Assembly: GCF_030269545.1 (NCBI RefSeq)
Contig: NZ_BSTN01000012.1
Coordinates: 124,001-188,000 of the forward strand
DNA length: 64,000 nt
Reading direction: 5' to 3'
Source of the DNA: Actinomadura sp. NBRC 104425
GTDB lineage: Bacteria > Actinomycetota > Actinomycetes > Streptosporangiales > Streptosporangiaceae
The notes under the pieces were generated by a model. That model saw only the letters and a program-made list of their open reading frames with translations. It had not been told where the DNA came from and ran no database searches. Each line of letters starts with the position of its first letter. Position 1 is the first letter of the stretch. Positions 27,157 through 37,634 of this stretch are shown in pieces. A program made the translations under genes and the position numbers.

Positions 27157-27347
27157 CCCGCCAGGTGGAGCGCCCGCTTGACGACTCCCGAAAGGAGGGT
27201 CCTCACCTCCGAGCTGGTCACGATCTTGAAGAGGAGCGCGGCGAACGCGGTGGCGGCGATCATGCCGACCGCGTATTCGGCCGTGGACATGCCGAGGTCT
27301 CGAGCCTCCTGCCGCCACCGCCGTGCGACAGCCGTCATCTTTCGCAT
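27153..27347 (-). CDS. Flp-type major pilin (DUF4244)
   Basis: A 64-residue prepilin, the size of Flp pilins. A basic leader (residues 1-19) ends in Gly, the presumed cleavage point is G19|M20, and mature Glu and Tyr are at +5 and +6 (MSTAEYAVG), as in Flp pilins. A single hydrophobic helix and a short tail follow. A strong AAGGAGA lies upstream of the ATG. It would be exported and polymerised by the Tad machinery encoded upstream (TadA, TadB, TadC). The required prepilin peptidase is not in this window. Confidence 0.85.
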   Translation of the reverse strand: MRKMTAVARRWRQEARDLGMSTAEYAVGMIAATAFAALLFKIVTSSEVRTLLSGVVKRALHLAG

Positions 27348-27461
27348 GGGGATCTCCTTTTCTTGGATGTCGTGGCCGGCCGTCGAGACGCTGCCCGGCT
27401 CCGGCCTGGAAGGGCGAGTACTCGGGAAACAGATGAGCGGCGACCTGTGGACAACCAGTGG

Positions 27462-28298
27462 TCACCACGGGAGAAGGAGCGTGGACGCGATCCCGGCGAT
27501 GGTCGGGACGATGCCGAGCAGGACGAACGCGGGCAGGAAGCACAGGCCGAGTGGAGCGAGCACCCGGATGCCCGCGGTTCTGGCCCTGGCCATGGCTTCC
27601 GCTCGGGCTTCACGCCGCTGGTCGCGGGCAAGGCGGGTGAGCGTCGGCGCGATGGCGGCACCGCTGTTGACCGCGCGTACGGCCGTCCGGGCGAGAGGAG
27701 CCAGCGTCGGTTCGTCTGCCAGGCCGTACCAGGCCGCGGACGGATCGACGCCCAACCGGATCTGTACGGCGATGCGCTGGAGGTCGGCGCCGAGCGGTCC
27801 GCCGATCGCACGTGCCACCGCCTCCACGGCATCGCTCCAGGGTGTTCCGCCCTGCAGGCAGGCGGCGAGCAGGTCGATCGCCACCGGCAGGTCCGCGACG
27901 AGACGGGCCTTCCTGCGTCGTTGATCGGTGTCTTCGAGCCGTCCCAACACGCGGGCGACAGCCACTGCGACGGCGATGCCCGCCAGTACGCCGACCAGGC
28001 CGCCGAGTACGACCGCGCACACGGTTCCGGACAGCAGCACCGCCCCGTACCTGGTCAGTACTTCGCGCCGGGCTCTCGTGGATGCAGGCCCTGGGGCGTT
28101 TTGTGGCTTCTCGGCAGAAGGCGGCGGCCGGCCACGCAGTCGGACCGTGCGCAGTGAGCCGTTCAGACTGCGCGTGGCCATCGGGGTTCGGTGCGCGCGG
28201 CTGGCAACGAGGGCGGTGTATCTGCGGAGGGCGGACCTGTGATCACTCGGCCATAGGAAGCCGGACACCGCGGCGAACAGGACGGTCAGGAAGATCAT
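27462..28298 (-). CDS. tadC: TadC-like inner-membrane platform protein (T2SSF domain)
   Basis: A 278-residue member of the type II secretion F family (Rv3657c type). An N-terminal hydrophobic segment is followed by a basic linker and a pair of helices (about 82-118). The cytosolic T2SSF domain shows DLPVAIDLLAACLQGG near 137, and the chain ends in two hydrophobic helices (LGLCFLPAFVLLGIVPTIAG). It works with TadB as the base on which the TadA ATPase drives pilin polymerisation. It lies between TadB and the pilin gene, all on the minus strand. Confidence 0.85.
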   Translation of the reverse strand: MIFLTVLFAAVSGFLWPSDHRSALRRYTALVASRAHRTPMATRSLNGSLRTVRLRGRPPPSAEKPQNAPGPASTRARREVLTRYGAVLLSGTVCAVVLGGLVGVLAGIAVAVAVARVLGRLEDTDQRRRKARLVADLPVAIDLLAACLQGGTPWSDAVEAVARAIGGPLGADLQRIAVQIRLGVDPSAAWYGLADEPTLAPLARTAVRAVNSGAAIAPTLTRLARDQRREARAEAMARARTAGIRVLAPLGLCFLPAFVLLGIVPTIAGIASTLLLPW

Positions 28299-28520
28299 TT
28301 GCGTCTCCTGTCGGGCTCACGGAGTTGCTGTGCTGCGGGCTTTGGGGTTTGGCAGTTGCAGGCGGAGCGTGCGGTGGCTGGGACGGCGGCGGTGGGTGCT
28401 CGGGGGTGCTGTCGGCCTTGTCTGCTTCAGTTGCGGCGGCATCTGCATTCGCTCGTCTCTCCGCCTGTGGGCACGTGCTTCTTGTTTGTCTGGGCAGCGG
28501 GGCTGGTGCGCGGCTGGGGT

Positions 28521-29315
28521 TCATCGGGGAAGCTCCGCGGCTTGGGCGATACGGCTCGTCCACCACATGCCGAGCACGTCGAGGGTGACTCCGGTGGCCA
28601 GGCAGCCCAGGCCGGGGATCGTTCCGAACAGGAACGCCAGTGGCTTGGCGCCGAGCGCGGCCGCCATCGCCAGGCCGAGCAGCGGAAGCCCGGCCAGCAG
28701 CCGCGCCGTCGCCCGCGGTCCCGCCAGTTGGGCCGCGATCTCCTGACGTTGTTCCTCCTCGTCACGGAGGGCGGCGGCCAGACCGTCCAGGGCCGCGGCG
28801 AGCGTGCCGCCGCGCTCGGCTCCGATGCGCCAGCACGCTGCGAGCAGGCGCAGCCCTTCGGCGCCCGGACGTTCGGCGAGCCGCTCCAACTGGTCGGCCG
28901 TGGGGACCTCCGCCCGGGTGTCGATGGCGCAGGCCGGAGGCCGTCGGCTCGGTGCGGGGCCGTCGAGGCCGGGCGACGCGCTCAGCAGGTGGACCGCGAT
29001 CCGCCGGTCGAGGACGCCGGCCGCCGAGCGGAACGCCTCGTCGGGCGTACGACCCGCGGCCAGTTCGGCGGCCATTCCGTCGCACAGCCCGATGACCGCG
29101 GTGCGCCATCGTTGCCGCTGTTTTCGACGTTCACGCAGTTCGTGCAGGTGTGTGAACGGTTTCTGGAGGAGGCCGTACACCGACGGCCGCCGGTCGCGGG
29201 CAGCCCGTGTGGTGAGCATCCGGACGAGCCGTTCGGAGGCTGTGGGAGCGCGGAACGAAACCCATGCGCAGGCGGCGGCGCACATCATGGCCAGCGCGAT
29301 GGTGATGGTCATCAA
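28521..29315 (-). CDS. tadB: TadB-like inner-membrane platform protein (T2SSF domain)
   Basis: A 264-residue T2SSF-family protein (Rv3658c type). The first hydrophobic helix (about 3-20) is followed by a basic cytosolic segment, then the T2SSF core, beginning IGLCDGMAAELAAGRTPDEAF near residue 75 and including ERGGTLAAALDGLAAALRDEEEQ. A terminal pair of helices starts near 190. It is the partner of TadC. The start can be either of two adjacent ATG codons. The 220 bases between it and tadC contain no other gene; the 88 bases between it and tadA hold an IS605-like hairpin. Confidence 0.85.
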   Translation of the reverse strand: MMTITIALAMMCAAACAWVSFRAPTASERLVRMLTTRAARDRRPSVYGLLQKPFTHLHELRERRKQRQRWRTAVIGLCDGMAAELAAGRTPDEAFRSAAGVLDRRIAVHLLSASPGLDGPAPSRRPPACAIDTRAEVPTADQLERLAERPGAEGLRLLAACWRIGAERGGTLAAALDGLAAALRDEEEQRQEIAAQLAGPRATARLLAGLPLLGLAMAAALGAKPLAFLFGTIPGLGCLATGVTLDVLGMWWTSRIAQAAELPR

Positions 29316-29330
29316 AAACCTCCGAGGAGA

Positions 29331-29350
29331 CCCCCGCCTTCAGGCGGGGG
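29331..29350. mobile_element. Orphan IS200/IS605-like hairpin between tadA and tadB
   Basis: CCCCCGCC-TTCA-GGCGGGGG, followed by AGGAATCG, is the shape seen at ends of tnpB-carrying IS605-family elements in actinobacteria. No tnpB remains. A simple intra-operon attenuator or terminator is the alternative. Confidence 0.45.
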
Positions 29351-29403
29351 AGGAATCGGACCCCTGCGGAGCAGGACAGGGGCAGGCGATTCACCGACGT
29401 CGT

Positions 29404-30561
29404 TCATGGGCGCCACCGGTGGTCGAGACGGGCGGCGAGGTCGGAGGCGCCGGGCAGTGTGCGGGTTCGGCCGGCAGAGGTGAAGGACACCGCGGGGACG
29501 GCTTGCACGAGGCCGTCGGGTCCTCGCCGCAGCAGGCAGATCTCGGCGACTCTCCGGCGTCCGCCGCCGGGTTCGCGGACGAGGTGGACCACGACGTCGA
29601 GGGCCGCGGCGAGCTGGCTGTGCACGGCCTCCCTGCTCAGGCCCGCGGCACACGCCAGCGCCTCCAGCCTGGCGGGGACATCGGCCGCCGCGTTCGCGTG
29701 GAGTGTCCCGCAGCCGCCCTCGTGCCCCGTGTTCAGCGCGGCCAGCAAATGCACAACCTCGACGCCACGGACTTCCCCGACCACGAGTCGGTCGGGTCGC
29801 ATGCGCAGCGCCTGCCGGACGAGTTCGTGCAGCCTGACACCGCCGGCGCCTTCCACGTTGGGTGGACGCGCCTCCAGACGCACGACATGGCCGTGGTCCG
29901 GGCTCAGCTCCGCGGAGTCCTCGACGAGCAGGAGCCGCTCGCCGGGGTCCACCAGGCCGAGCATGCAGCTCAGCAGGGTTGTCTTGCCGGTACCGGTGCC
30001 TCCGGTGATGAGGAACGCGACTCGGGCGGACACCAGGGCGGCGAGCAACTCGGCACCGCTGGAGGGGAGGGTGCCTGCCGCGACCAGCTCGTCCAGTGTG
30101 AACGCCCGGCGCCGGGGGAGCCGCAATGACAGGCAGGTGCCGTTGGCCGCCACCGGGGGCAGTACGGCATGCAGTCGTATGCCGCCTGGCAGGCGGGCGT
30201 CGGCGTAGGGGGATGCGTCGTCCAGGCGGCGCCCGGCCGCTGCCGTCAGCCGTTGGGCGAGACGTCGCAGGGACGCTTCGTCCGGAAAGCGGGTCGAGGT
30301 CCTTACCAGTCCGCTGCCGGTGTCCACCCAGACCTCGTCCGGGCCGTTGACGAGGACGTCGGTCACTTCGGGGTTGCGCAGCAGCGGTTCCAGCGGCCCG
30401 GCACCGACGAACTCCGCACGCAACTCATCTGCGAGTGCCAACACCTCACGGTCGCCCAGCAGACGCTCTTCCGCACGCAGCGCAGCCGCGACATGCCCGG
30501 CGGTGGGCTCGCCTCCGGTGTAGAGGAGACGATCACGTACGGCATCGGAGAGCTTCCTCAT
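29404..30561 (-). CDS. tadA: TadA/CpaF-type pilus assembly ATPase
   Basis: A secretion ATPase of the VirB11/CpaF group, 385 residues. The N-terminal domain (about 1-140) includes LLRNPEVTDVLVNGPDEVWV. The C-terminal ATPase domain has Walker A GGTGTGKTTLL near residue 188, the Asp box (LLLVEDSAEL), Walker B in MRPDRLVVGEVRG, and the His box ALNTGHEGGCGTLHANAA. All catalytic elements are intact. It energises pilin polymerisation with TadB and TadC, encoded downstream. Ssd, a MinD/TadZ-like protein, is encoded upstream, as in mycobacteria and Streptomyces. Confidence 0.93.
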   Translation of the reverse strand: MRKLSDAVRDRLLYTGGEPTAGHVAAALRAEERLLGDREVLALADELRAEFVGAGPLEPLLRNPEVTDVLVNGPDEVWVDTGSGLVRTSTRFPDEASLRRLAQRLTAAAGRRLDDASPYADARLPGGIRLHAVLPPVAANGTCLSLRLPRRRAFTLDELVAAGTLPSSGAELLAALVSARVAFLITGGTGTGKTTLLSCMLGLVDPGERLLLVEDSAELSPDHGHVVRLEARPPNVEGAGGVRLHELVRQALRMRPDRLVVGEVRGVEVVHLLAALNTGHEGGCGTLHANAAADVPARLEALACAAGLSREAVHSQLAAALDVVVHLVREPGGGRRRVAEICLLRRGPDGLVQAVPAVSFTSAGRTRTLPGASDLAARLDHRWRP

Positions 30562-30716
30562 CGTCCGTCCTTCACGTTCGATCAGAGGGATGGCGGCTGG
30601 GCGTCGGGCAGGGCGTTGCGTGCTCTTGTCCCTCGTCGCGGCCTGGTCTGTCGGCGGGGCGCTCGCCCGCCGGCAGACCGGCCACTCCAGCCGCCCTGGC
30701 CGCCGCCGGGCCGGGC

Positions 30717-30850
30717 GGGGCTGGTCTCCAGGGGCAAGCGGCTTCAGCCCCCAGGGTCTGTGACTGCATCCCTGATCGGGACACCAGCTGACCGCAAAGG
30801 TCGGCTAGTGATCCGCGATGGCGGGCCTTGGCGAGACCTCCGACTTCGGC
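30717..30850. repeat. Decayed duplicate of the ssd 3' end
   Basis: The segment 30717-30850 is a diverged copy of about 30877-31010, offset 160 bases, starting at GGGCTGGTCTC in both. Read on the minus strand, it still encodes a tail like that of Ssd: GSLADLCGQLVSRSGMQSQ against the true GPLADLCGQLVSDLGIQPQ. It fills most of the 333-base gap between ssd and tadA. Confidence 0.75.
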
Positions 30851-30894
30851 TGCCTTGAGCGCTGTCGGGATGGGGGTGGGCTGGTCTCGGAGAG

Positions 30895-31977
30895 TCAGGC
30901 GGCTTCGGCCATCGGGGCTTGCGGCTGGATGCCCAGGTCGGACACCAGTTGACCGCAGAGGTCGGCCAGCGGGCCGCGGCGGCGTAGGGCCCGGGCGAGA
31001 TCGCCCTCTTCGAGGATGGCGGGGAGGCGGCGGTCGCAGGCGAGGACACCGGCCAGGGGCAGGCCGATGGCCTCGGCGATCACCTCCGGGGTGAGGCCTC
31101 CGGGGGCCGGGGTCCGGACGATGAGCCGCAGTTGGGCGGTCTCGCGGCGGAGTGTCGCCGCGGTGACGTCGCCCGCCACGGCGGCGCGCACCTCGGCCGG
31201 CACGAGCAGGTAGGTCACGTCGGCGGCGCGCAGGGCGCAGCGGCCGATCTCCCCGGGGTGGCGGGGGACATCCACGACGACCAGGTCGAAGCCCCGGGTC
31301 GCGGCGTCCAGCAGGGAGCGCATGGCGTCCTCGGTGACCGGCACCGGTGCGCCGCGTCGCCAGGACAGCACGGACAGGTCGCCGAGGCTGGGCAGGGCCT
31401 CGCGCAGGGTGGCGGCGCTGAGGCGGCCGCGGCGGTCGGCGAAGTCGGGCCAGCGCGCCCCCTCGTGGTCTTCCAGGCCCAGCGCGATCTCCAGGCCGCC
31501 GCCCAGCGGATCGCCGTCGACGAGCAGGGTTCGCGCGCCGATCCGGGCGGCGCTGAGAGCCAGTCCCGCGGCGAGGACGCTGGCGCCCGTCCCGCCGCGG
31601 GATGAGCACACGCACACGGTGGTGCCCCAGGTTTCCACGGGCTCGGACGCCGCCGCCATCGCGTCGATCAGCCAGCTCTCGTCGTCGGGCAGGACCGCGA
31701 GATCCTGTGCGCCTATCTGCAGCGCCTTGCGGTAGACGTCGTCGGCGTCTTCTTCTCTGGCCACGAGGACGACGCCCTGTCGGCGCGGCAGGCCGGCGGC
31801 TGCGATCTCCTCGGCCGACTCGGCTCCGACCAGTACGAGCGGCGACCCCTGCCAGCCCGCGCGGACCTCGCCGGCGTCCCGTACGATCTCGGCGCCCGTG
31901 TCGGCGGCCGCGGCGAGCCTCAGCAGATCGTCACCGATCATGGAGTCGCTCGTCACGATCATTGCCGCGTTGGTCAT
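30895..31977 (-). CDS. ssd: Septum-site-determining protein Ssd (MinD/TadZ-like ATPase)
   Basis: A 360-residue P-loop protein of the MinD/ParA superfamily, homologous to Rv3660c (Ssd) and to the CpaE/TadZ proteins of tad loci. An N-terminal receiver-like domain (about 1-115) is followed by the ATPase domain: CVCSSRGGTGASVLAAGLAL near 120-140, DGDPLGGGLEIALG, and VVVDVPRHPGEIGRCAL. The P-loop GGTGAS lacks the usual GK(T/S), a known feature of this subfamily, so ATP hydrolysis is doubtful. The start at the ATG 31977 has GGGAGGG upstream. It probably localises the pilus or affects septation. Its C-terminus is duplicated downstream. Confidence 0.9.
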   Translation of the reverse strand: MTNAAMIVTSDSMIGDDLLRLAAAADTGAEIVRDAGEVRAGWQGSPLVLVGAESAEEIAAAGLPRRQGVVLVAREEDADDVYRKALQIGAQDLAVLPDDESWLIDAMAAASEPVETWGTTVCVCSSRGGTGASVLAAGLALSAARIGARTLLVDGDPLGGGLEIALGLEDHEGARWPDFADRRGRLSAATLREALPSLGDLSVLSWRRGAPVPVTEDAMRSLLDAATRGFDLVVVDVPRHPGEIGRCALRAADVTYLLVPAEVRAAVAGDVTAATLRRETAQLRLIVRTPAPGGLTPEVIAEAIGLPLAGVLACDRRLPAILEEGDLARALRRRGPLADLCGQLVSDLGIQPQAPMAEAA

Positions 31978-32499
31978 CGTGCCCTCCCGTCCGTTCCTGG
32001 GGACACCAGGTTGCGGTGCGGCGCGGATGCGGCGAAAGGGTTTCCCCAACATGTGGATAACTTCGTGGAACCGCAGGTCACGATGGTTCGGAGGCGTGCC
32101 GGGTGCGATGATCGGCGAGCGGATCCGCGTCCGGACCGGGCGGTGCGGTAGCGGTTTTCGGCGGTCGCCTCCGACGAGCTGGTGCGGCCGGCTCGCGAAT
32201 CGCCGACAGGGCCCCGGTCAACGATGGATGCCTGGGCTGACGCCGTTTGTGTGGATGTCAGCGGGCATGTGAGGGGCATCGGGGAATGGCGTGTCGGTGA
32301 TCTGGGCCGACGCCGTGGGCAGACGGCGCGCGAATTCATCTGGGGCCAGTCCGCCGGACCCGGTCGTCCGCATCGCCCCGCCCGTACGGCGCACATGCCG
32401 CCGAGCCGCCTAATGCCGTACCGATTGGGGCACCGCGGAGGCGCAGTCGGGCGGTGGCTTCGGCGCGTTGGCCGGGTCACCGCCCGACTGCGTTAAGAC

Positions 32500-32640
32500 A
32501 GGGCGACCCCCGCCGGGGGGGAGAGCGGGGGTCGCCGAACGGTCCGGCTCCGGGGGGGTAGAGCCGGGCCGTTTTCCCAAGAAAGTCTCGGGGGGAGATC
32601 ACCCGCGGCGCGCAGGCCGCGGTTTGATCTATGGGACTGG
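32500..32640 (-). ncRNA. 6C small RNA
   Basis: On the minus strand, two strong stem-loops follow each other, each with a run of seven cytosines in the loop. The first is AACGGCCCGGCTC against GAGCCGGACCGTT, spanning 32538-32573 with a loop at 32551-32560. The second is GGCGACCCCCGC against GCGGGGGTCGCC, spanning 32502-32536 with a loop at 32514-32524. A third, small C-rich loop (TCTCCCCCCGAGA) lies at 32586-32598. This is the definition of actinobacterial 6C RNA. The place, between ssd and the next divergent-side genes, is where the 6C RNA of M. tuberculosis (B11) and Streptomyces is found. An AT-rich patch at 32640-32700 probably holds the promoter. Family knowledge: the C-rich loops pair with G-rich ribosome-binding sites of target mRNAs. 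The exact ends are estimates. Confidence 0.85.
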
Positions 32641-33963
32641 CAAACTCACTGTCTCTAGTCTAGGTACAACATATGCTGCCCGATCGTCGTGACTTCCGTC
32701 GAGCTGTAATGTCACCCGACGCGTAACGTTTTTTCTCACCTGGTTACGATGATCCCCGCTCCGGCGGGCGAAGCGGTGCCGCTCGGCACCATCCGGCCCA
32801 CCACCTGCCGTACGGCCGGAAAGCTCCCGGCCGAGAGTGGGAGCGTACAGGGGATCTCTAAGATCATTCCGTTGCACCGCCGGATCGGGATCCGCAATAG
32901 AACCGATCACACTCCGTGATCTATTGCAGATTGTCAATGAAGATCCGTTTCGCCCGAAATGTCAGGCGCGATGCCGGGCCGCCGCCCGACAGAGCCCTCC
33001 CCCGCCACCGACGATGCGAGCGCGATATGCGGCCGCGAGCCGCTCATTTTACGCATCAGGGCTTGTCAACTGGACGAATGAGGCGTAGACAGGTCATAAG
33101 GACTAAGTGTCCAGGCACGGCACCCGGGCACCCACGCGCGACCAGCCGCGGGAGGCGCGTCGTGACGGGCTTGACCCGCTCCGACGAATATGAGGTGCAC
33201 GCTTGGTAACCCGGTGTGACGTGGCTGGCGAACGGCGTTCCACACCGGATGGGACGCCGTTCGCCATGTTCGGGCGGCCGTCCCACGTCGGTTCCGGACG
33301 GTGGAGCGGCCCGGGCTCGTCTCAGCGGAATCGAACGCCGCCTTGCCTCACGTCCGGCGAGTATCAGCGGAGTGCTGGTGGGATGCGGCAGGACGCTGAG
33401 ACCGTGTGAGTGTCGCCCGTAGGGCCATCGGCCCCCCTGGGAGCCGGCACCGTGCAGCTGGTGCCGGCGCGGCTCTGCGGCTCGATCGGCGCGTGCGCGG
33501 CCGTCAACGTGAACGCGCTGGTGACGTCCACTTGAGGACGCAGGCGCAAAGGGTGGGGTTGACTCTCGGCCGAGCCTCGGGCAGCGCGTGGAGTGGGTAG
33601 GCGTGCACCCGTCCGGCTGTTCGGCCGAGAGGGCGGGGGCCGAACGGCAGCGGTTACTGCCGTGCAGCCCGAGGAAGGACGGCACGCCAGGACGGCTGTG
33701 AGATTCTCACTCGCATTTTTCTCAGAAGGCCATAAAACTGGCCAAGGAAGTGGCTTGACAGAGGGTTCACGGACCAGTTCTCGGTCGGGTTCGGGTACCC
33801 GCGCAATGCACCCTCGGTGCATCTCTCACTCAATGCAACAGACCGCCCCCCGGTTTCGCATCAGACGGCCCGCCTTCACGCCGCACCAGCCCCTCATGCC
33901 ATCGCCGTACGACTCCGAGCGGGACGCACGGCGTAGCAGCCGAGGACGGGGCGGCGCAGCGCG
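32641..33963. other. Long intergenic region with inverted repeats
   Basis: No gene I can support. At 33227-33238 and 33254-33265, GGCGAACGGCGT and ACGCCGTTCGCC form a perfect 12-bp stem, possibly a terminator. Around 32895-32930, GCAATAG and ATCAC are repeated inverted as GTGATCTATTGC. The parts 32640-32740 and 32860-33080 are AT-rich for this genome. Confidence 0.45.
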
Positions 33964-34761
33964 TCAGCCCCGCAGGATGGCCTCACAGATGGCCTGGGCG
34001 TCCCGAGCAGCGGCGGCCGTGGCGTCGGCGCAGTGGCGGATCCATCCGGCCACTCCCTCGGGGGTGCCGGAGGCGTAGCCGCGCAGCGCCGCCGCATACT
34101 CGTCTGCGAGCTCGGCATGGCCCACCTCGGGTGCGGTGAGCGACTTGGGGTCGAGCCCGCGCTCGACCATGGTCAGGCGCTGGGCGGCCCGGGCGACGAT
34201 GCCGTCCCCCCAGCCGAAGGGACGCAGGGTGAGCAGCTCGCCGTGCACCACTGCCGCCACCACGAGCGCCGGGGCCTCGGTCGGTTGCACGAGCAGGCTG
34301 CTGAGCATGTCCAACCGCGCGGCGACTTCAGGCGCGGTGGGTGGTTGTCCGAGGCCGAGTACGTCCTTGACCTCCTGGCCCTCGCCTCTGGGGCGTCCGA
34401 GCTCGGCTTCGTCCACGGCGTCCGCCGCGGCGAGGACGTGCAGCCGCGCCAACACCTGCCGGGGTGCCTGCCGCCACGTGTCCGTCAAAGAGCCGAGTTC
34501 GGCGGAGACGCGAAGGGCGCCCTGGACGACGGGGTCCTTGGGGGCCTCGGCCGCGCGCATCTCGTCCAGGGGGACCGAGACCCCCTCCAAGGCCGCCGAG
34601 GCGCGCGCGCCCCGCACTGCCGACTCGGTGGAGACCTCGGCACTGCGCCGACGCAGGACGCGATGTCCGAGCAGCCGGTCCACCGCCGTGCGAGCATCAG
34701 CCACCGCGTCGGCCACTCCGGGCAGTGCCGCTACTTGGGCGAAGGCATCGGATCCGGTCAC
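33964..34761 (-). CDS. Fic-domain-like protein with degenerate catalytic motif
   Basis: A 265-residue mostly helical protein. The Fic core can be recognised at VVHGELLTLRPFGWGDGIVAR (residues 171-191), which aligns with the canonical HPFx(D/E)GNGRxxR. The catalytic His is Arg (R180) and GNGR is GDGI. An N-terminal S-A-A-L-E-G (55-60) matches the (S/T)xxxE(G/N) inhibitory helix of class II Fic proteins. So the scaffold and the inhibitory helix remain but AMP transfer by the known mechanism should not work. The homologous position in M. tuberculosis (near Rv3661/Rv3662c) also carries a poorly described gene of this size. Function unknown; the family call is moderately sure. Confidence 0.65.
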   Translation of the reverse strand: MTGSDAFAQVAALPGVADAVADARTAVDRLLGHRVLRRRSAEVSTESAVRGARASAALEGVSVPLDEMRAAEAPKDPVVQGALRVSAELGSLTDTWRQAPRQVLARLHVLAAADAVDEAELGRPRGEGQEVKDVLGLGQPPTAPEVAARLDMLSSLLVQPTEAPALVVAAVVHGELLTLRPFGWGDGIVARAAQRLTMVERGLDPKSLTAPEVGHAELADEYAAALRGYASGTPEGVAGWIRHCADATAAAARDAQAICEAILRG

Positions 34762-34948
34762 GGGCCCGACCTTATGCGGTCGTCCGCACCGACTCGCGTG
34801 CGGGGGCCGATACCCGGCACCGCCCGTCTGCCTTCCTCACGCCCCCGGCGAGGGGCGATCTCGATCGCCGGGCCGGGCAGGGCTGACTGCCCTGTCACCC
34901 GGTACTGATGGCGTCATTCCCTGGCTCCCCGCGCCCAGAAGCCCTCTA

Positions 34949-35118
34949 GAGCCTGTCTCGAAGTGTGCTGAGTGGCGGCATGTCGCACGCCGGACGCAGT
35001 GAGGCATCGCGGCCGCGATCTGCGAACCGGCCGAACGGCAGGCTCGCCGTCCGCTACCAGGCCACCGTCCACATCGCCACCATCAACGAACGGCTCCGAC
35101 CAACTTCGAAACACGCCC
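34949..35118 (+). mobile_element. Small IS5-like element, family A, copy 2 (170 bp)
   Basis: A closely related but shorter copy of the 23345-23567 element with the same ends (GAGCCTGTCTCGAAGTGTG on the left, CCAACTTCGAAACACGCCC on the right), flanked by TA at 34947-34948 and 35119-35120. An internal deletion removes about 53 bases around the PGFDE codons. It lies in the 570-base region between the Fic-like gene and acs, 213 bases before the acs start, and may carry or displace promoter elements. Confidence 0.75.
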
Positions 35119-35331
35119 TAACGCCCTCCATGCCCGTCCAGGGGCGGCGATGGGAATCGTGGGACTGGTGTGGGTGTAGGGGCGTCAGAGCGGGCGTCAG
35201 CGGCGGAAACCGGGGTGAAGCCCGCCATGCAGCGGAGGTCGTGGCGGTGTGAGGGTTGTAAAGAGGGTGCCTTGCCTGGTGAAGTGGGGCACACCGAGGC
35301 GCCTTCCTCTGTCGCAAGCAAGGAGTACGCG

Positions 35332-37299
<1,968 letters not shown>

Positions 37300-37404
37300 C
37301 CCGGAGCACACCGACCGGCCCGCCCGCGACTCTCCGCGACGCCTCGGCAGCCCAGCGGCTCTGCGAAGCCGCGGTGCGAAGCCGGACTGGGGACAGGCGC
37401 ATCG

Positions 37405-37445
37405 AGGGCCTCTGGCGCGCGCTCACGCGCGCCAGAGGCCCTTTT
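37405..37445 (+). terminator. Rho-independent terminator of acs
   Basis: A perfect 16-bp stem (AGGGCCTCTGGCGCGC, 37405-37420, against 37427-37442) with a 6-base loop, running into TTTT. It is unusually canonical for this genome. Confidence 0.9.
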
Positions 37446-37634
37446 CCGTGCCGCAGGGGAGCCCCCCAGCGGGATTCGATGACGACGGACGGACATATCG
37501 GACGATCATCTGGGTAGGCTGCCCGACAGGTGTGCCGGGAAGTCTGGTCGGCGACGGGCTGTTTCGTCCCGGCAGGCACGGCGGCGGACCGGTCCGTGGG
37601 TACGTGTCCGCCCGCTGTCACCATCGGGGGTTTC

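Noticed and set aside
32500-32600. G-quadruplex or simple terminators from the G7 runs on the plus strand
   Set aside because: The runs lie in loops of strong stems, and on the minus strand they give the C-rich loops of 6C RNA at the expected locus, which explains them better.
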